Virus record (IMG/VR): IMGVR_UViG_3300027917_003282
Location: 1-21,354 of that record
Strand: one strand, 5' to 3'
DNA length: 21,354 nucleotides
Origin: a virus
Of the stretch, positions 1 to 7,754 are shown one piece after another. Numbering within the stretch: position 1 is the first letter of the stretch; each line of letters opens with the position of its first letter. The notes beneath the pieces were generated by a model. That model was not told the DNA's origin. It made no database searches and saw nothing but the letters and a program-made list of their open reading frames with translations. The position numbers and the translations under genes are program-made.

Positions 1-1
1 T

Positions 2-802
2 TTAACCATTACCCCACTCCTTTTTTTGATTCGCTATTATTGAACCTTGTAAAATTTCTCTTTTTTTCCTTTGATATATCATACCGCCATCTCTAACGGT
101 CTTCAAAAACTTAACTTTTCTTGGATGAAAAATATGGTATGTTTTTACACTATTATCTATGATAAAATCCATCTTGGATGCTATAATGCGCTCTAGTAAA
201 TTAACATCTTCCCATCCATAAACTGGACCGAATTCTTCTTCATAACCACCCAATTCAACTAATTTATTAGTGTGCATTGCAAATCCAGCATGGAATGCTC
301 TATAATTATGATTAGTAACACTATGTACACACCTCATTTTTAATTTAGACAAGTCTATTAACGGATTTTCAAAAATTTTAGCTACATCAGATTCCCTCAA
401 TTCCACCATTTCGCATGGACGATATACTTGATTTTCTTCTAAGCAAGATATTGCATTTAAATAATTATTGCCTTCTATGAAAATTTCTGGATCACGAGTG
501 GCCACTATTCGACTTTGTAATCTCCTAAGAATATAATTTCTGATAAGGCATCCGTTGCGCTCTTTGGGGTTTGGCCCTCTTTCAAACGTGAACCAACACA
601 AATTATATTGTTCTGAATCTGATAAATCTTCATGTATACCATCATTAACTACTAAAATGACCCATTGATCTTTAGGTAAATCAAATTTCATTCTTTGTAA
701 TGTTGGGATTAGATAATTTTTGCGACCAAAATTTGGTATATAGACCACAATCCTTTTATTGGTCTTACTCCAATCAAAATTATGTTGATCAATATATGGC
801 AT
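2..802 (-). CDS. GT-A fold glycosyltransferase (family 2-like)
   Basis: Predicted 266-residue cytoplasmic glycosyltransferase that would move a sugar from a nucleotide-sugar donor. The N-terminus has the GT-A beginning, with IVVYIPNFGR at 18-27 and VILVVNDG at 48-55. An acidic DPE at 104-106 sits where the metal-binding DxD is expected. The C-terminal signature FHAGFAM...GGYEEEF...GWEDVNL (about 170-201) matches the galactosyltransferase C-terminal pattern, whose ED pair is catalytic. Histidines 223 and 226 could be metal ligands. The start ATG shares its A with the stop of the upstream mini-gene (TAATG), so translation is probably coupled. No transmembrane segment is seen. The acceptor is unknown; modified phage DNA bases, virion protein or host surface sugars are all possible. 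The family call is fairly sure, the substrate is not. Confidence 0.8.
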   Translation of the reverse strand: MPYIDQHNFDWSKTNKRIVVYIPNFGRKNYLIPTLQRMKFDLPKDQWVILVVNDGIHEDLSDSEQYNLCWFTFERGPNPKERNGCLIRNYILRRLQSRIVATRDPEIFIEGNNYLNAISCLEENQVYRPCEMVELRESDVAKIFENPLIDLSKLKMRCVHSVTNHNYRAFHAGFAMHTNKLVELGGYEEEFGPVYGWEDVNLLERIIASKMDFIIDNSVKTYHIFHPRKVKFLKTVRDGGMIYQRKKREILQGSIIANQKKEWGNG

Positions 803-933
803 TATTCTTTTTTCGTCATTTCCACCAATTTTTTGAAAGCAGCGGCCATACGATTATCTTGCCACCAAATGCCCAAATAAAATCCGTATCCCAATGATAT
901 CAAACACAACACAATAACCCACCAAATATTCAT
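802..933 (-). CDS. Small single-pass membrane protein (43 aa)
   Basis: A 43-codon gene between dnaE and the glycosyltransferase. It begins with an ATG that shares a base with the dnaE stop (TAATG) and ends in another TAATG shared with the next gene. A GGAG lies 7 bases before the start. The protein is one hydrophobic, tryptophan-rich segment (about residues 3-24, NIWWVIVLCL...) followed by a short charged tail rich in lysine and ending in KKE. This predicts an inner-membrane protein with a cytoplasmic tail. I do not recognise a family. The tight coupling on both sides and the good ribosome site argue that it is real. Confidence 0.7.
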   Translation of the reverse strand: MNIWWVIVLCLISLGYGFYLGIWWQDNRMAAAFKKLVEMTKKE

Positions 934-3224
934 TATTTTTCTCCGATGTTATTAATCATTTCCATACATGACCAACACTTATCTAGTGCCGTTACTCCGA
1001 GAACATCAAATTTTACACATCCCAGATATTCTCCCGCAATCATTTCAACACCCACCACACAATCTTTAGATTGAGCATCATAAGCCAAAGGTACTAATTC
1101 TTTGATGGGTTTGTCAGCTATAACAACACCAGCAGCGTGTTTTGATTGATTTTTCTTTGTCCCCTCTATTCGTATGGCTTGATCGAATAATGGCTTATAC
1201 CACTGATAAGCTTCTTTGATAGAATCGATGTGTTCTATAGACCAATTTAAAATTCCATAATCTGGATTATCAGTGGATTTTCGTATCTCTTGTAGATCGT
1301 CTGCTATTGATGCTTCGTCCGGTATATGTTTAGTAATCTCGTTGCATAGGTCGTGTGGAGTCATCCAATTTTTTTGTGGATCTTTACCCTCTTTTGTAGC
1401 CCTTACCTTCATCAAGTGTTTTACTAATTCTGGTTGGGCACGGAAAACCTCTTTGAGTGCAGCTTTTCCTTGCAGTCTTCCAAATGTAATCATTTGAGCA
1501 ACTTTGTCGTCTCCCCACCTTTTTTTCAAATATTCAATAACCTTGGGTTTAAAGTCTCTTCCAACATCAATATCTATATCTGGTAAACTAATATGACCTA
1601 GGTGCGGATTAAAATTCTCCAAAACAACTTTATCAACTAACCCAAAACCATATAAAAGGCGTGAATTATTAGGATTATCTGATCGTTTTTCTAGAGATAA
1701 TAAATCAAATATATATGACCACATATATTGATTATTTTTATCTATCCAATCAACCTCTTTTTGCATCTCATCAGTAAATTCCATTCTACCAGATTTAATT
1801 AATTTACCTAAATATTGAGCAAGCGTTTTACGTTCTTTCGGAACATTTCTATCCCGTAATCCATGAAAATTATCAGAATACCAATCCATAAAAGATAAGT
1901 CACCGTAATTGAAATGTGGGGGTATATTTCTGCTAACATTAAAAAATCGTTCGAAATATAAACCGTGTTCTATTGGATCAATTAGGGTTATATTAGTTAA
2001 ATAATTAATCAGAGAACCAGCACCAGATCCCCTCCCCTTGCCGCGTGGACCATTATTTTTATCGACAAATTTACAAAAATCCCATACAATAAGGAAATAA
2101 TCAGACAAATTGGCGGTTTCTATAACATTCAACTCTCTTTGTAATCTTTCCCAATATTGTTTTTTAGTTGGTTGATCTAAATGACCCAATTTTTGTTTGG
2201 CATTGTTGATACAAATTTCTCTAAGATATGAATGTGAATTTAAATTTTTAGTTTGCATAGTCCGATTGGTAAACTTTGGTAAAGATGGTTTTTGAGCCAT
2301 TTTATAATCTGATATTTTATCAGCTATTTCTAGAGTTGTTTCTAATTCTTTTTCTGTATAATGTTCAAGCATTTCTTCATAAGAAAGCATATAAAAGGTA
2401 TCTCGATAAAAAAAAGACATAGTGTCTGCACCAGATTGTCTTAGTTTTTCTTGTTCCTCTATGGTTGTATGCAATTGAGCACTTAATAAAAGCCTATGAT
2501 CATCTACATCCTCTTTACGACAATAATGACTATCCAAGGTTGCTACTGTTGATAAATCTAATGCGTTACCAATTTCTCTAAGACAATTAACCACAACTAA
2601 CTGGCTTGGCATATTCTCCTCTTGTAATTCGAGATAATAATTTTCTTTTCCAAATATTTTTATATATTCTTCTATTATTTCATATGCAATATTTCTCCAA
2701 TCGTGTTTCAAATATTTTTTAACTTCATCAATTGAATTTGTTTGTTCCCCCACAGATATTGCTTTGCCAACATCATCAAACAAAGATGAAGATAAATGTC
2801 CACCAATACATCCAGAAAGACATATTAAATTTTTACTTTTGTTAAAATTGGCAAGAGTTTCTAGATTTAATCTGGGGCGTCTATAAAAATATTCAGGTCT
2901 ATTTGATTCACTAACTATTTTAAATAAATCTTTTAATCCGTTTGTGTCTTTGCTTAATAGGGTTAGATGATAATGTTTGGAATTTTCTTTATTTTTGATG
3001 GATGGATGCAATTTCGATTGGTATAATTCTATTCCCACAATAGGTTTTACTCCATATTTTTTCCCAGCATTTATAAAATCCACAAAGCCAGCAATGTTTC
3101 CGTGATCAGTTAAACTTGTCGCGGGAGATCCTATTTCTTTAGCTCGTTTAATGATTGCTTTTGGGGAAGGAGTGCCGTCAAGTAGGCTGAAAAAACTATG
3201 TTGATGAAGGCCAGAATATGACAT
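933..3224 (-). CDS. dnaE: DNA polymerase III alpha subunit, PHP-palm half only (split or truncated DnaE)
   Basis: Family C replicative polymerase of 763 residues; bacterial DnaE is usually about 1100-1200. The PHP domain (about 1-250) has LHQHS with H7/H9, TDHG at 39-42, GIEL with E66, SGCIGG near 137 and TLDSHY near 229, so most PHP metal ligands look intact. The palm has YFLIVWDF at 376-383 and GKGRGSGAGS at 395-404. The catalytic aspartates are in PDIDID (D549, D551) and in VKFD (D740). About 110 extra residues (about 432-546) separate ERFFN from PDIDID, a spacing of only about ten residues in E. coli DnaE. The protein stops 23 residues after D740, where the fingers should begin, so the beta-binding and OB parts are absent. 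No frame downstream continues it. The ATG overlaps the preceding stop (TAATG) and follows AAGGA. An intact PHP site might provide proofreading, since no DnaQ is seen here. Confidence 0.93.
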   Translation of the reverse strand: MSYSGLHQHSFFSLLDGTPSPKAIIKRAKEIGSPATSLTDHGNIAGFVDFINAGKKYGVKPIVGIELYQSKLHPSIKNKENSKHYHLTLLSKDTNGLKDLFKIVSESNRPEYFYRRPRLNLETLANFNKSKNLICLSGCIGGHLSSSLFDDVGKAISVGEQTNSIDEVKKYLKHDWRNIAYEIIEEYIKIFGKENYYLELQEENMPSQLVVVNCLREIGNALDLSTVATLDSHYCRKEDVDDHRLLLSAQLHTTIEEQEKLRQSGADTMSFFYRDTFYMLSYEEMLEHYTEKELETTLEIADKISDYKMAQKPSLPKFTNRTMQTKNLNSHSYLREICINNAKQKLGHLDQPTKKQYWERLQRELNVIETANLSDYFLIVWDFCKFVDKNNGPRGKGRGSGAGSLINYLTNITLIDPIEHGLYFERFFNVSRNIPPHFNYGDLSFMDWYSDNFHGLRDRNVPKERKTLAQYLGKLIKSGRMEFTDEMQKEVDWIDKNNQYMWSYIFDLLSLEKRSDNPNNSRLLYGFGLVDKVVLENFNPHLGHISLPDIDIDVGRDFKPKVIEYLKKRWGDDKVAQMITFGRLQGKAALKEVFRAQPELVKHLMKVRATKEGKDPQKNWMTPHDLCNEITKHIPDEASIADDLQEIRKSTDNPDYGILNWSIEHIDSIKEAYQWYKPLFDQAIRIEGTKKNQSKHAAGVVIADKPIKELVPLAYDAQSKDCVVGVEMIAGEYLGCVKFDVLGVTALDKCWSCMEMINNIGEK

Positions 3225-3340
3225 TAATTGTCCTTATTTCGTTCTTCATTTTTTCCAAAAATCTCTTCATGAAAAATCAATAATAAACTACCGATAACAA
3301 ACATTATAGACATTATAGCGCCTTGTGTGCTAGCTAACAT
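3224..3340 (-). CDS. Small single-pass membrane protein (38 aa) upstream of dnaE
   Basis: A 38-codon gene filling the gap between the Fe-S nuclease gene and dnaE. GGAG stands about 8 bases before its ATG, and its stop overlaps the dnaE start (TAATG). The protein has a hydrophobic stretch (about residues 8-23, AIMSIMFVIGSLLLIF) and then a charged, hydrophilic tail (HEEIFGKNEERNKDN). No cleavable signal is obvious, so it is probably an inner-membrane protein with a cytoplasmic C-terminus. No family was recognised. It may act mainly as a coupled leader for dnaE translation, or it may have its own membrane role. Confidence 0.68.
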   Translation of the reverse strand: MLASTQGAIMSIMFVIGSLLLIFHEEIFGKNEERNKDN

Positions 3341-3362
3341 AATAGATCTCCTATTTGTTATA

Positions 3363-4265
3363 TTATACTCGTTTTGGACACGATTGTTTATTTTTTCCGT
3401 ATTTATTTTCTATATATTCCGAACCATACGTGTGTAAATCACTCCATATCCTATTGCACGCATCCTCTTTTTGGAAACCACACATGCGACATTGCCAATT
3501 TCTGTTGCGTATGATTAAAGTATCAGCCTTAACGGTCGAGAAAAATTTAGATAATGCTTCAATAGTTAGTGGTATCTCATAATCAGTTGGTGGAATGGTT
3601 ATAGGTCCACCATCCAGGATAAAGTGAAATGTTATTAAAATATTTTTGTATTGTGGATATAACTTGCAAGCCGCAAAATGATAAAGTCTTAATTGAATGT
3701 CTTCTAGAAGTTTTTTGAAATCATATTCTTTACGAGTGTAGAAATCTTCTCTTTTACCAGTTTTCCAATCTACAATTTCAATCGTATTTTCATCTATTTC
3801 ATGCACTAAGTCCATTAAGCCTCTATTGGTAAATTGTGTGTTGTTGTGAAATTCATCCGTACATTCCCAGTCATCGCCCTCCAATTGAATTTCAAACCAT
3901 CTTTCTGCATCTATAATTTTCATTTTATATGGATTAAAATCACTATTGACAATATGTTCTATACACAAACGACATTTCTTGAAATCAGCAGCTTCTCCGC
4001 GAGATGTTTCACGTCGTATGGCAATGTGGGGATTTAATTTGGTGTGCCAAATCCACGCTTGATCTAAAAGCCACATTGGATCTATGTGTGTTTTATCTTT
4101 TTTCTTGAGTTTTGCCATCCATTCGAAAACCTGATGAACTATTGTGCCTTGAAGTGCTGCCTTTCCAGTTGGCGGTCGTATCTTCAATAATTGTTCTAAC
4201 ATATATTTGAAAGGGCAGTGATAATAAGTTTTAATGGCGCTAGCGCTACATTTACTAATCCTCAT
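3363..4265 (-). CDS. Cas4/RecB-type PD-(D/E)XK nuclease with Fe-S cluster cysteines (copy 1)
   Basis: Predicted 300-residue DNA exonuclease of the Cas4/AddB-like PD-(D/E)XK group. In order: C17 in YHCPFKY (first cluster cysteine), H44 in GTIVHQVFE (motif I), D152 in GLMDLV, D166 and K168 in IVDWKTGK (the D..DxK core), QLRLYHF with Q191/Y195 (the QxxxY motif), and C259, C262 and C270 (CRMC...C), which with C17 would hold a 4Fe-4S cluster. An in-frame ATG also exists at 4289. I prefer 4265 because AGGAAG lies 7 bases upstream and the MRISKCSASAIK start fits the family, with an 11-base overlap onto the kinase gene. It probably processes DNA ends in phage recombination or replication. Apart from the second Cas4-like nuclease, no CRISPR genes are nearby. 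Confidence 0.88.
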   Translation of the reverse strand: MRISKCSASAIKTYYHCPFKYMLEQLLKIRPPTGKAALQGTIVHQVFEWMAKLKKKDKTHIDPMWLLDQAWIWHTKLNPHIAIRRETSRGEAADFKKCRLCIEHIVNSDFNPYKMKIIDAERWFEIQLEGDDWECTDEFHNNTQFTNRGLMDLVHEIDENTIEIVDWKTGKREDFYTRKEYDFKKLLEDIQLRLYHFAACKLYPQYKNILITFHFILDGGPITIPPTDYEIPLTIEALSKFFSTVKADTLIIRNRNWQCRMCGFQKEDACNRIWSDLHTYGSEYIENKYGKNKQSCPKRV

Positions 4266-5016
4266 GGCGAAGCTTCCTAAACATTGCATCTACAATAGGA
4301 TCAAGTAATCTATTTTGTTCTTCTATTGTGTGTTTCTTATTATCGACAATGTACGAATATGATTCGTGTGGGTAATTGTCTAATGCTGTTTCTGATGAAT
4401 GCTCATCTTTGCCAGCGACATTACGCAATAATCTTATTGTTAATCCGCCATTTTGTTGAACACCTTCTATTTCGTTGGGAAATCTGGCATCGGTAATAAT
4501 GGCAAGACGTTTATTGTCACGTCGAATCTTTGCTATAGTGGCATTTACCCATGCGTTACCATACATTTTTCTCACAACATTGGTTCCAAAATATTGCAAA
4601 ATTTCTCTAGCAGCCATGCGAGACTTAATTTTTGTTTTATATTCAATATCATCGACACCATTTAAATAATCATCCACTTCCGGCATGTCTTTCCATAATA
4701 ACGACGTTAAGCTATTTTTTTGTTCTTCTGTTCCATAGCATTGTTCATGTGCCAAACCAAAAACGTCAATACAAAATTCTTTTAATGGATCTGCAAAACT
4801 ATAAAGTTTAATACTCTTATCTGCAAAAAGTCTATTGAATTCTCCTTCATAAACCGAAATCCAGTGATTGTTGACTTTTATGGACAACCAACCATTTTTT
4901 TCAATTCTAAATTGTGTAATAGCACGCATATATTGTAAATATCTACCAGCTATATAGTTGGCTGCTGTATTTTTGCCAGATCTTTTTTTACCAGATAAAC
5001 AACAGATTAATTGCAT
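4255..5016 (-). CDS. Deoxynucleoside monophosphate kinase (T4 gp1-like)
   Basis: A 253-residue P-loop kinase that would phosphorylate dNMPs to dNDPs, feeding phage DNA synthesis in the cytoplasm. The N-terminal LSGKKRSGKN (7-16) is the Walker A loop. It has N16 where S/T or D is more usual, similar to SGKDT in T4 gene 1 protein. Other family marks are SFADPLKEF (about 93-101), AAREILQYFGTNVVR (about 135-149, the conserved region after the insert) and ITDARFPNEIE (about 174-184). The ATG overlaps the primase stop (TAATG), with GGGAG upstream. In T4 this kinase also accepts hydroxymethyl-dCMP, so modified bases are possible, but no hydroxymethylase gene is in the window. Confidence 0.87.
   Translation of the reverse strand: MQLICCLSGKKRSGKNTAANYIAGRYLQYMRAITQFRIEKNGWLSIKVNNHWISVYEGEFNRLFADKSIKLYSFADPLKEFCIDVFGLAHEQCYGTEEQKNSLTSLLWKDMPEVDDYLNGVDDIEYKTKIKSRMAAREILQYFGTNVVRKMYGNAWVNATIAKIRRDNKRLAIITDARFPNEIEGVQQNGGLTIRLLRNVAGKDEHSSETALDNYPHESYSYIVDNKKHTIEEQNRLLDPIVDAMFRKLRHED
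4273..4278 (-). promoter_or_regulatory. Ribosome binding site for the 3363-4265 nuclease
   Basis: AGGAAG on the minus strand, 7 bases before the ATG at 4265 and inside the end of the dNMP kinase gene. It decides the start in favour of 4265 over the upstream in-frame ATG at 4289. Confidence 0.6.
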
Positions 5017-6167
5017 TACTTATCTCCCAAAATTTTCTTTTTAGATAATTGTTGAATTATTGGTATTATCTGCTCGTTAATCTCTCCGAGCAACATGTCG
5101 CCAATATCGTTAACATTATTCGGTGTTATAAACACTAATTTAAAAAACCATTGTAATTCATTGTTTAATTTATCAATAGCCTTTCGTCCAGATTCATCGT
5201 TATCTAATATAAATATTAATGTTAATGCTCCAGCCTTTTGCAATAACAATCTTTGTTGTTTGGATAAATTCAATCCAAACATAGCTACGCTATTTTTAAC
5301 TCCAGCAGATTCTAAAGCCCAAACATCGCCTGGGCCTTCACATATAATGGCGACACCGTTGCTTTTAATAAAATGTTTAGCAATCCAATAATTATACAAT
5401 ACCGATTCTGTTTTAAAATCTTTTGAATGTCTCCATTTTGCATATAATGTTTGATATTTTTTATCGGGACATTTTGGCATAGCCGCATTATGATACAGAT
5501 TACATTTTTCGCATTTATCAAAAATACTTCTACCAGACCATCCAATTACATATTTTCCAGTTTCATCTAAAATAGGGAAAAAGGCTCTATTGAAAAATGG
5601 TTTTTGAGGATTTTGACAAATCGAGATATGATATTTTTTAATTATATTTGATGATATACCACGATTTGGATAATAAACATCGTCTGATGTCAATGTTGAT
5701 AAAATATCATGTAGCGGTATGGAGTTCGCTGGTTTTTGTGCTTTAATTTTCTTTTTATATTCTTTTATGGTTTTATCTATTATTAGTGATTCATCATTTG
5801 TTTTTTGTGTTGATTCATATTTTAACCCCAAAACCCCAACAACAAATTCTACCGCTTGTAAAAAAGTGCATGTTTTTTTTAATCTATTTGACAAAGCTCC
5901 CCTCACCAAACCGAAAATGCTGGATGATGGACCAGTAATCGCGTTTTGCTCACAATGTCTTGTAACACATCTCCAGTGTGGCGTCGGGATAGTCCAATAC
6001 AGTGATCTTGGATTATCACCATTATGAATTGGGCATTTGCATTGCAAATAATTTGGTCTTTCATTATAGTCTAAATCAAGAGCATCAAAAATTTCGGCGA
6101 CTCTATCATTAGCGATTTGTTGAATAGATTCAACTATATTACTATTCATCTGTTGTGTATGACTCAT
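5016..6167 (-). CDS. DnaG-type DNA primase with an extra cysteine insert
   Basis: A 383-residue primase that would make RNA primers for lagging-strand synthesis beside the DnaB-like helicase. The N-terminal zinc site is C45-P-I-H48 and C67/C72 (WRCVTRHC). The basic RNA-polymerase core is seen in VIGWSGRSI at 207-215 and LYAKWRHSKDF...VLYNYWIAKHF (about 241-266). Toprim motifs are IICEGPGD with E277 and ILDNDESG with D322 and D324. An unusual insert at 219-233 (CEKC...H...C) may form a second zinc knuckle inside the core. The usual C-terminal helicase-binding domain is short or absent. The start is uncertain: ATG 6167 overlaps dnaB by 26 bases, the in-frame ATG 6149 overlaps by 8, and neither has a clear ribosome site. 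Confidence 0.88.
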   Translation of the reverse strand: MSHTQQMNSNIVESIQQIANDRVAEIFDALDLDYNERPNYLQCKCPIHNGDNPRSLYWTIPTPHWRCVTRHCEQNAITGPSSSIFGLVRGALSNRLKKTCTFLQAVEFVVGVLGLKYESTQKTNDESLIIDKTIKEYKKKIKAQKPANSIPLHDILSTLTSDDVYYPNRGISSNIIKKYHISICQNPQKPFFNRAFFPILDETGKYVIGWSGRSIFDKCEKCNLYHNAAMPKCPDKKYQTLYAKWRHSKDFKTESVLYNYWIAKHFIKSNGVAIICEGPGDVWALESAGVKNSVAMFGLNLSKQQRLLLQKAGALTLIFILDNDESGRKAIDKLNNELQWFFKLVFITPNNVNDIGDMLLGEINEQIIPIIQQLSKKKILGDK

Positions 6168-7590
6168 TATCTACAGTTGGGTCTTTAACTGCCTCGTAAT
6201 AGGTCTTTCCTTCCATCAGTTTGGCACAAGTTAATTTATCTATAATATTAATATATTCGCCATCTGGAATTCCCGGACCAAATCTGGTGTCAGTAATAAC
6301 CAATTTTTTTGTACCATTTGATGGTGGGTCAATGGCCCTTTCTTTGGTTGTTTTGTCTTTTAAAATAGTAAACGTAGAACATAACCACAAAATTCTATCC
6401 GAACCGGCTGCGAATTCTCCACCTTCTCCCTTAACACCATCCCTATTCAATTGTACTGCGGCCAATATTGGTATTCCCCAATGGAGGGCAAAATCATGCA
6501 AAGCAGACATTAAAAATCCAATTAATTGATATTCTCTCATACTATCTTTTATATCCGATGAATTAGTTAATTTGACATAATCATAAATCAATAAACATGG
6601 ATTGGCCTTGCCTTTATCATTAAAGCCCACATATTTTGATAACCATCTTCTCACAATAGACGTTACTATTTTTATACTTTGTCCGGCTATAGAACAATGT
6701 GTTAATGGTATTTGTTGAATAGCCTCTTTTATTTGCCATACCCTTTTCTTTTCATCATCAAAATCAGCGAATCTACCAGTTTCTAATCTATTTAATGATA
6801 TACCACTCATTAAAGATATCAATCTATATTTTTGTAGTTCATGAGATAATTCTGTATCCAAATATAAAACTGGGACACCATTGGAGGCAACATGATTACC
6901 GACATTTAAACACATAAACGATTTTCCAATTTTGGGCCTAGCTCCCACGATATTAACTGTACCTCTTCTCAAACCACCCCCAATGGCTAAATCCCATTTG
7001 GGGAAGCCAGTAGACAAACCAACCAAATCCTTTTTTTCTTCTGCTAACAATTTAAGCGTATCTAATAAATTATCACATATTGGTTTAATTGTATGTTTAT
7101 CAGAAATAATATCACCAGTTAATTTAAAGATTGGTTTTTCTATTGTGGTTATAATATCATTGATATTTTCACCACCATGCATTTCCAATAAAGCCTTCTT
7201 GGATTTGTCCAAACAAAAAACAGCACTACGAGCTATGGACAATTTTCTAACACATGCTGCTAAATTTAATGTATTCTCATGTGAAATAGAATTAATCAAT
7301 AATGCTTCTATATACTCAACGGCCCTCTCTTCTTTTTCAAAAATCTGATATGAATGTGTTCTGGCGATTCCCAAAATACTGGGCATATCAAAATCTTTAA
7401 CATTTTGATGATGCACAAGTTCTTGTAGAATTTTAAAAATGATCTGATTGTGCGTCCAATAAAAATCTTTAACTGATAAAATTTCCTCAATATCCAACAA
7501 ACAATCTGGACCATGGCATAATATGCCAGACAAAACAGATCTCTCTAAACCTGCATCTTGTAGTGGGGCATTAATCCTTTTATTATTCAT
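6142..7590 (-). CDS. dnaB: Replicative DNA helicase, DnaB family
   Basis: A 482-residue hexameric 5'-3' helicase that would unwind DNA at the fork. The N-terminal helical domain (about 10-110) begins with APLQDAGLERSVLSGIL, the usual DnaB opening. The RecA-like motor has STGFPKWDLAIGGGLRRG (193-210), Walker A GARPKIGKS (216-224), LYLDTELSHE with catalytic E247, Walker B LLIYDY with D337, and AAVQLNRD (377-384), matching DnaB motif 4. Length is normal for the family. Its ATG shares the A with the stop of a zinc-ribbon frame (TAATG), and the downstream primase overlaps its 3' end, so helicase and primase are made together. No distinct ribosome site is seen, which suggests coupling to the preceding frame. 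Confidence 0.93.
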   Translation of the reverse strand: MNNKRINAPLQDAGLERSVLSGILCHGPDCLLDIEEILSVKDFYWTHNQIIFKILQELVHHQNVKDFDMPSILGIARTHSYQIFEKEERAVEYIEALLINSISHENTLNLAACVRKLSIARSAVFCLDKSKKALLEMHGGENINDIITTIEKPIFKLTGDIISDKHTIKPICDNLLDTLKLLAEEKKDLVGLSTGFPKWDLAIGGGLRRGTVNIVGARPKIGKSFMCLNVGNHVASNGVPVLYLDTELSHELQKYRLISLMSGISLNRLETGRFADFDDEKKRVWQIKEAIQQIPLTHCSIAGQSIKIVTSIVRRWLSKYVGFNDKGKANPCLLIYDYVKLTNSSDIKDSMREYQLIGFLMSALHDFALHWGIPILAAVQLNRDGVKGEGGEFAAGSDRILWLCSTFTILKDKTTKERAIDPPSNGTKKLVITDTRFGPGIPDGEYINIIDKLTCAKLMEGKTYYEAVKDPTVDNESYTTDE

Positions 7591-7754
7591 TATCTGGATT
7601 CATGTATATGTTTTTTAAGACAACTCGGGCATTTGCGATCAGTTTTGCCATATTTGGATATAAACTTAGTATCGCATTCATTGCAAATAACTTCAGCTTG
7701 GTCATTTGGTCTTATTTTTCTTGGACCCCTTGCTTCTGCTCTCTTTCTATTAAA
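7590..7754 (-). CDS. Zinc-ribbon frame with no start codon, in frame after the upstream stop
   Basis: Directly after the TAA that ends the 7755-8063 gene, the same frame continues open for 54 codons. It encodes a basic linker (FNRKRAEARGPRK) and a clear zinc ribbon, VICNEC (CxxC) then KCPSC (CxxC), 14 residues between pairs. It ends with a TAA that overlaps the dnaB ATG. There is no ATG, GTG or TTG in the segment. Options are TAA readthrough giving a protein of about 157 residues, a rare start (an ATA about 10 bases after AGGGG is the only suggestive one), a recent nonsense mutation, or a base-call error. Intact paired cysteines and perfect stop-start spacing with dnaB argue that it is or was translated. 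Confidence 0.5.
   Translation of the reverse strand, partial: FNRKRAEARGPRKIRPNDQAEVICNECDTKFISKYGKTDRKCPSCLKKHIHESR

Noticed and set aside
802-933. A frameshift that would let dnaE continue into another frame
   Set aside because: No other minus-strand frame downstream resembles the DnaE fingers; the next frames encode a membrane mini-protein and a glycosyltransferase with their own ribosome site and couplings.
933-990. Possible split intein at the end of the short DnaE
   Set aside because: The last residues (ALDKCWSCMEMINNIGEK) still look like DnaE; there are no intein block motifs and no extra domain after them.
3362-3367. TATAAT on the minus strand just upstream of the small membrane gene before dnaE
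   Set aside because: No acceptable -35 hexamer at 16-18 bases, and the hexamer overlaps the stop codon of the nuclease gene, so it is probably chance.
7583-7705. A 40-codon ATG frame (MTKLKLFAM...) overlapping the zinc-ribbon segment in another frame
   Set aside because: No ribosome site, no motif, and it overlaps the much more convincing CxxC/CxxC frame and the start of dnaB.
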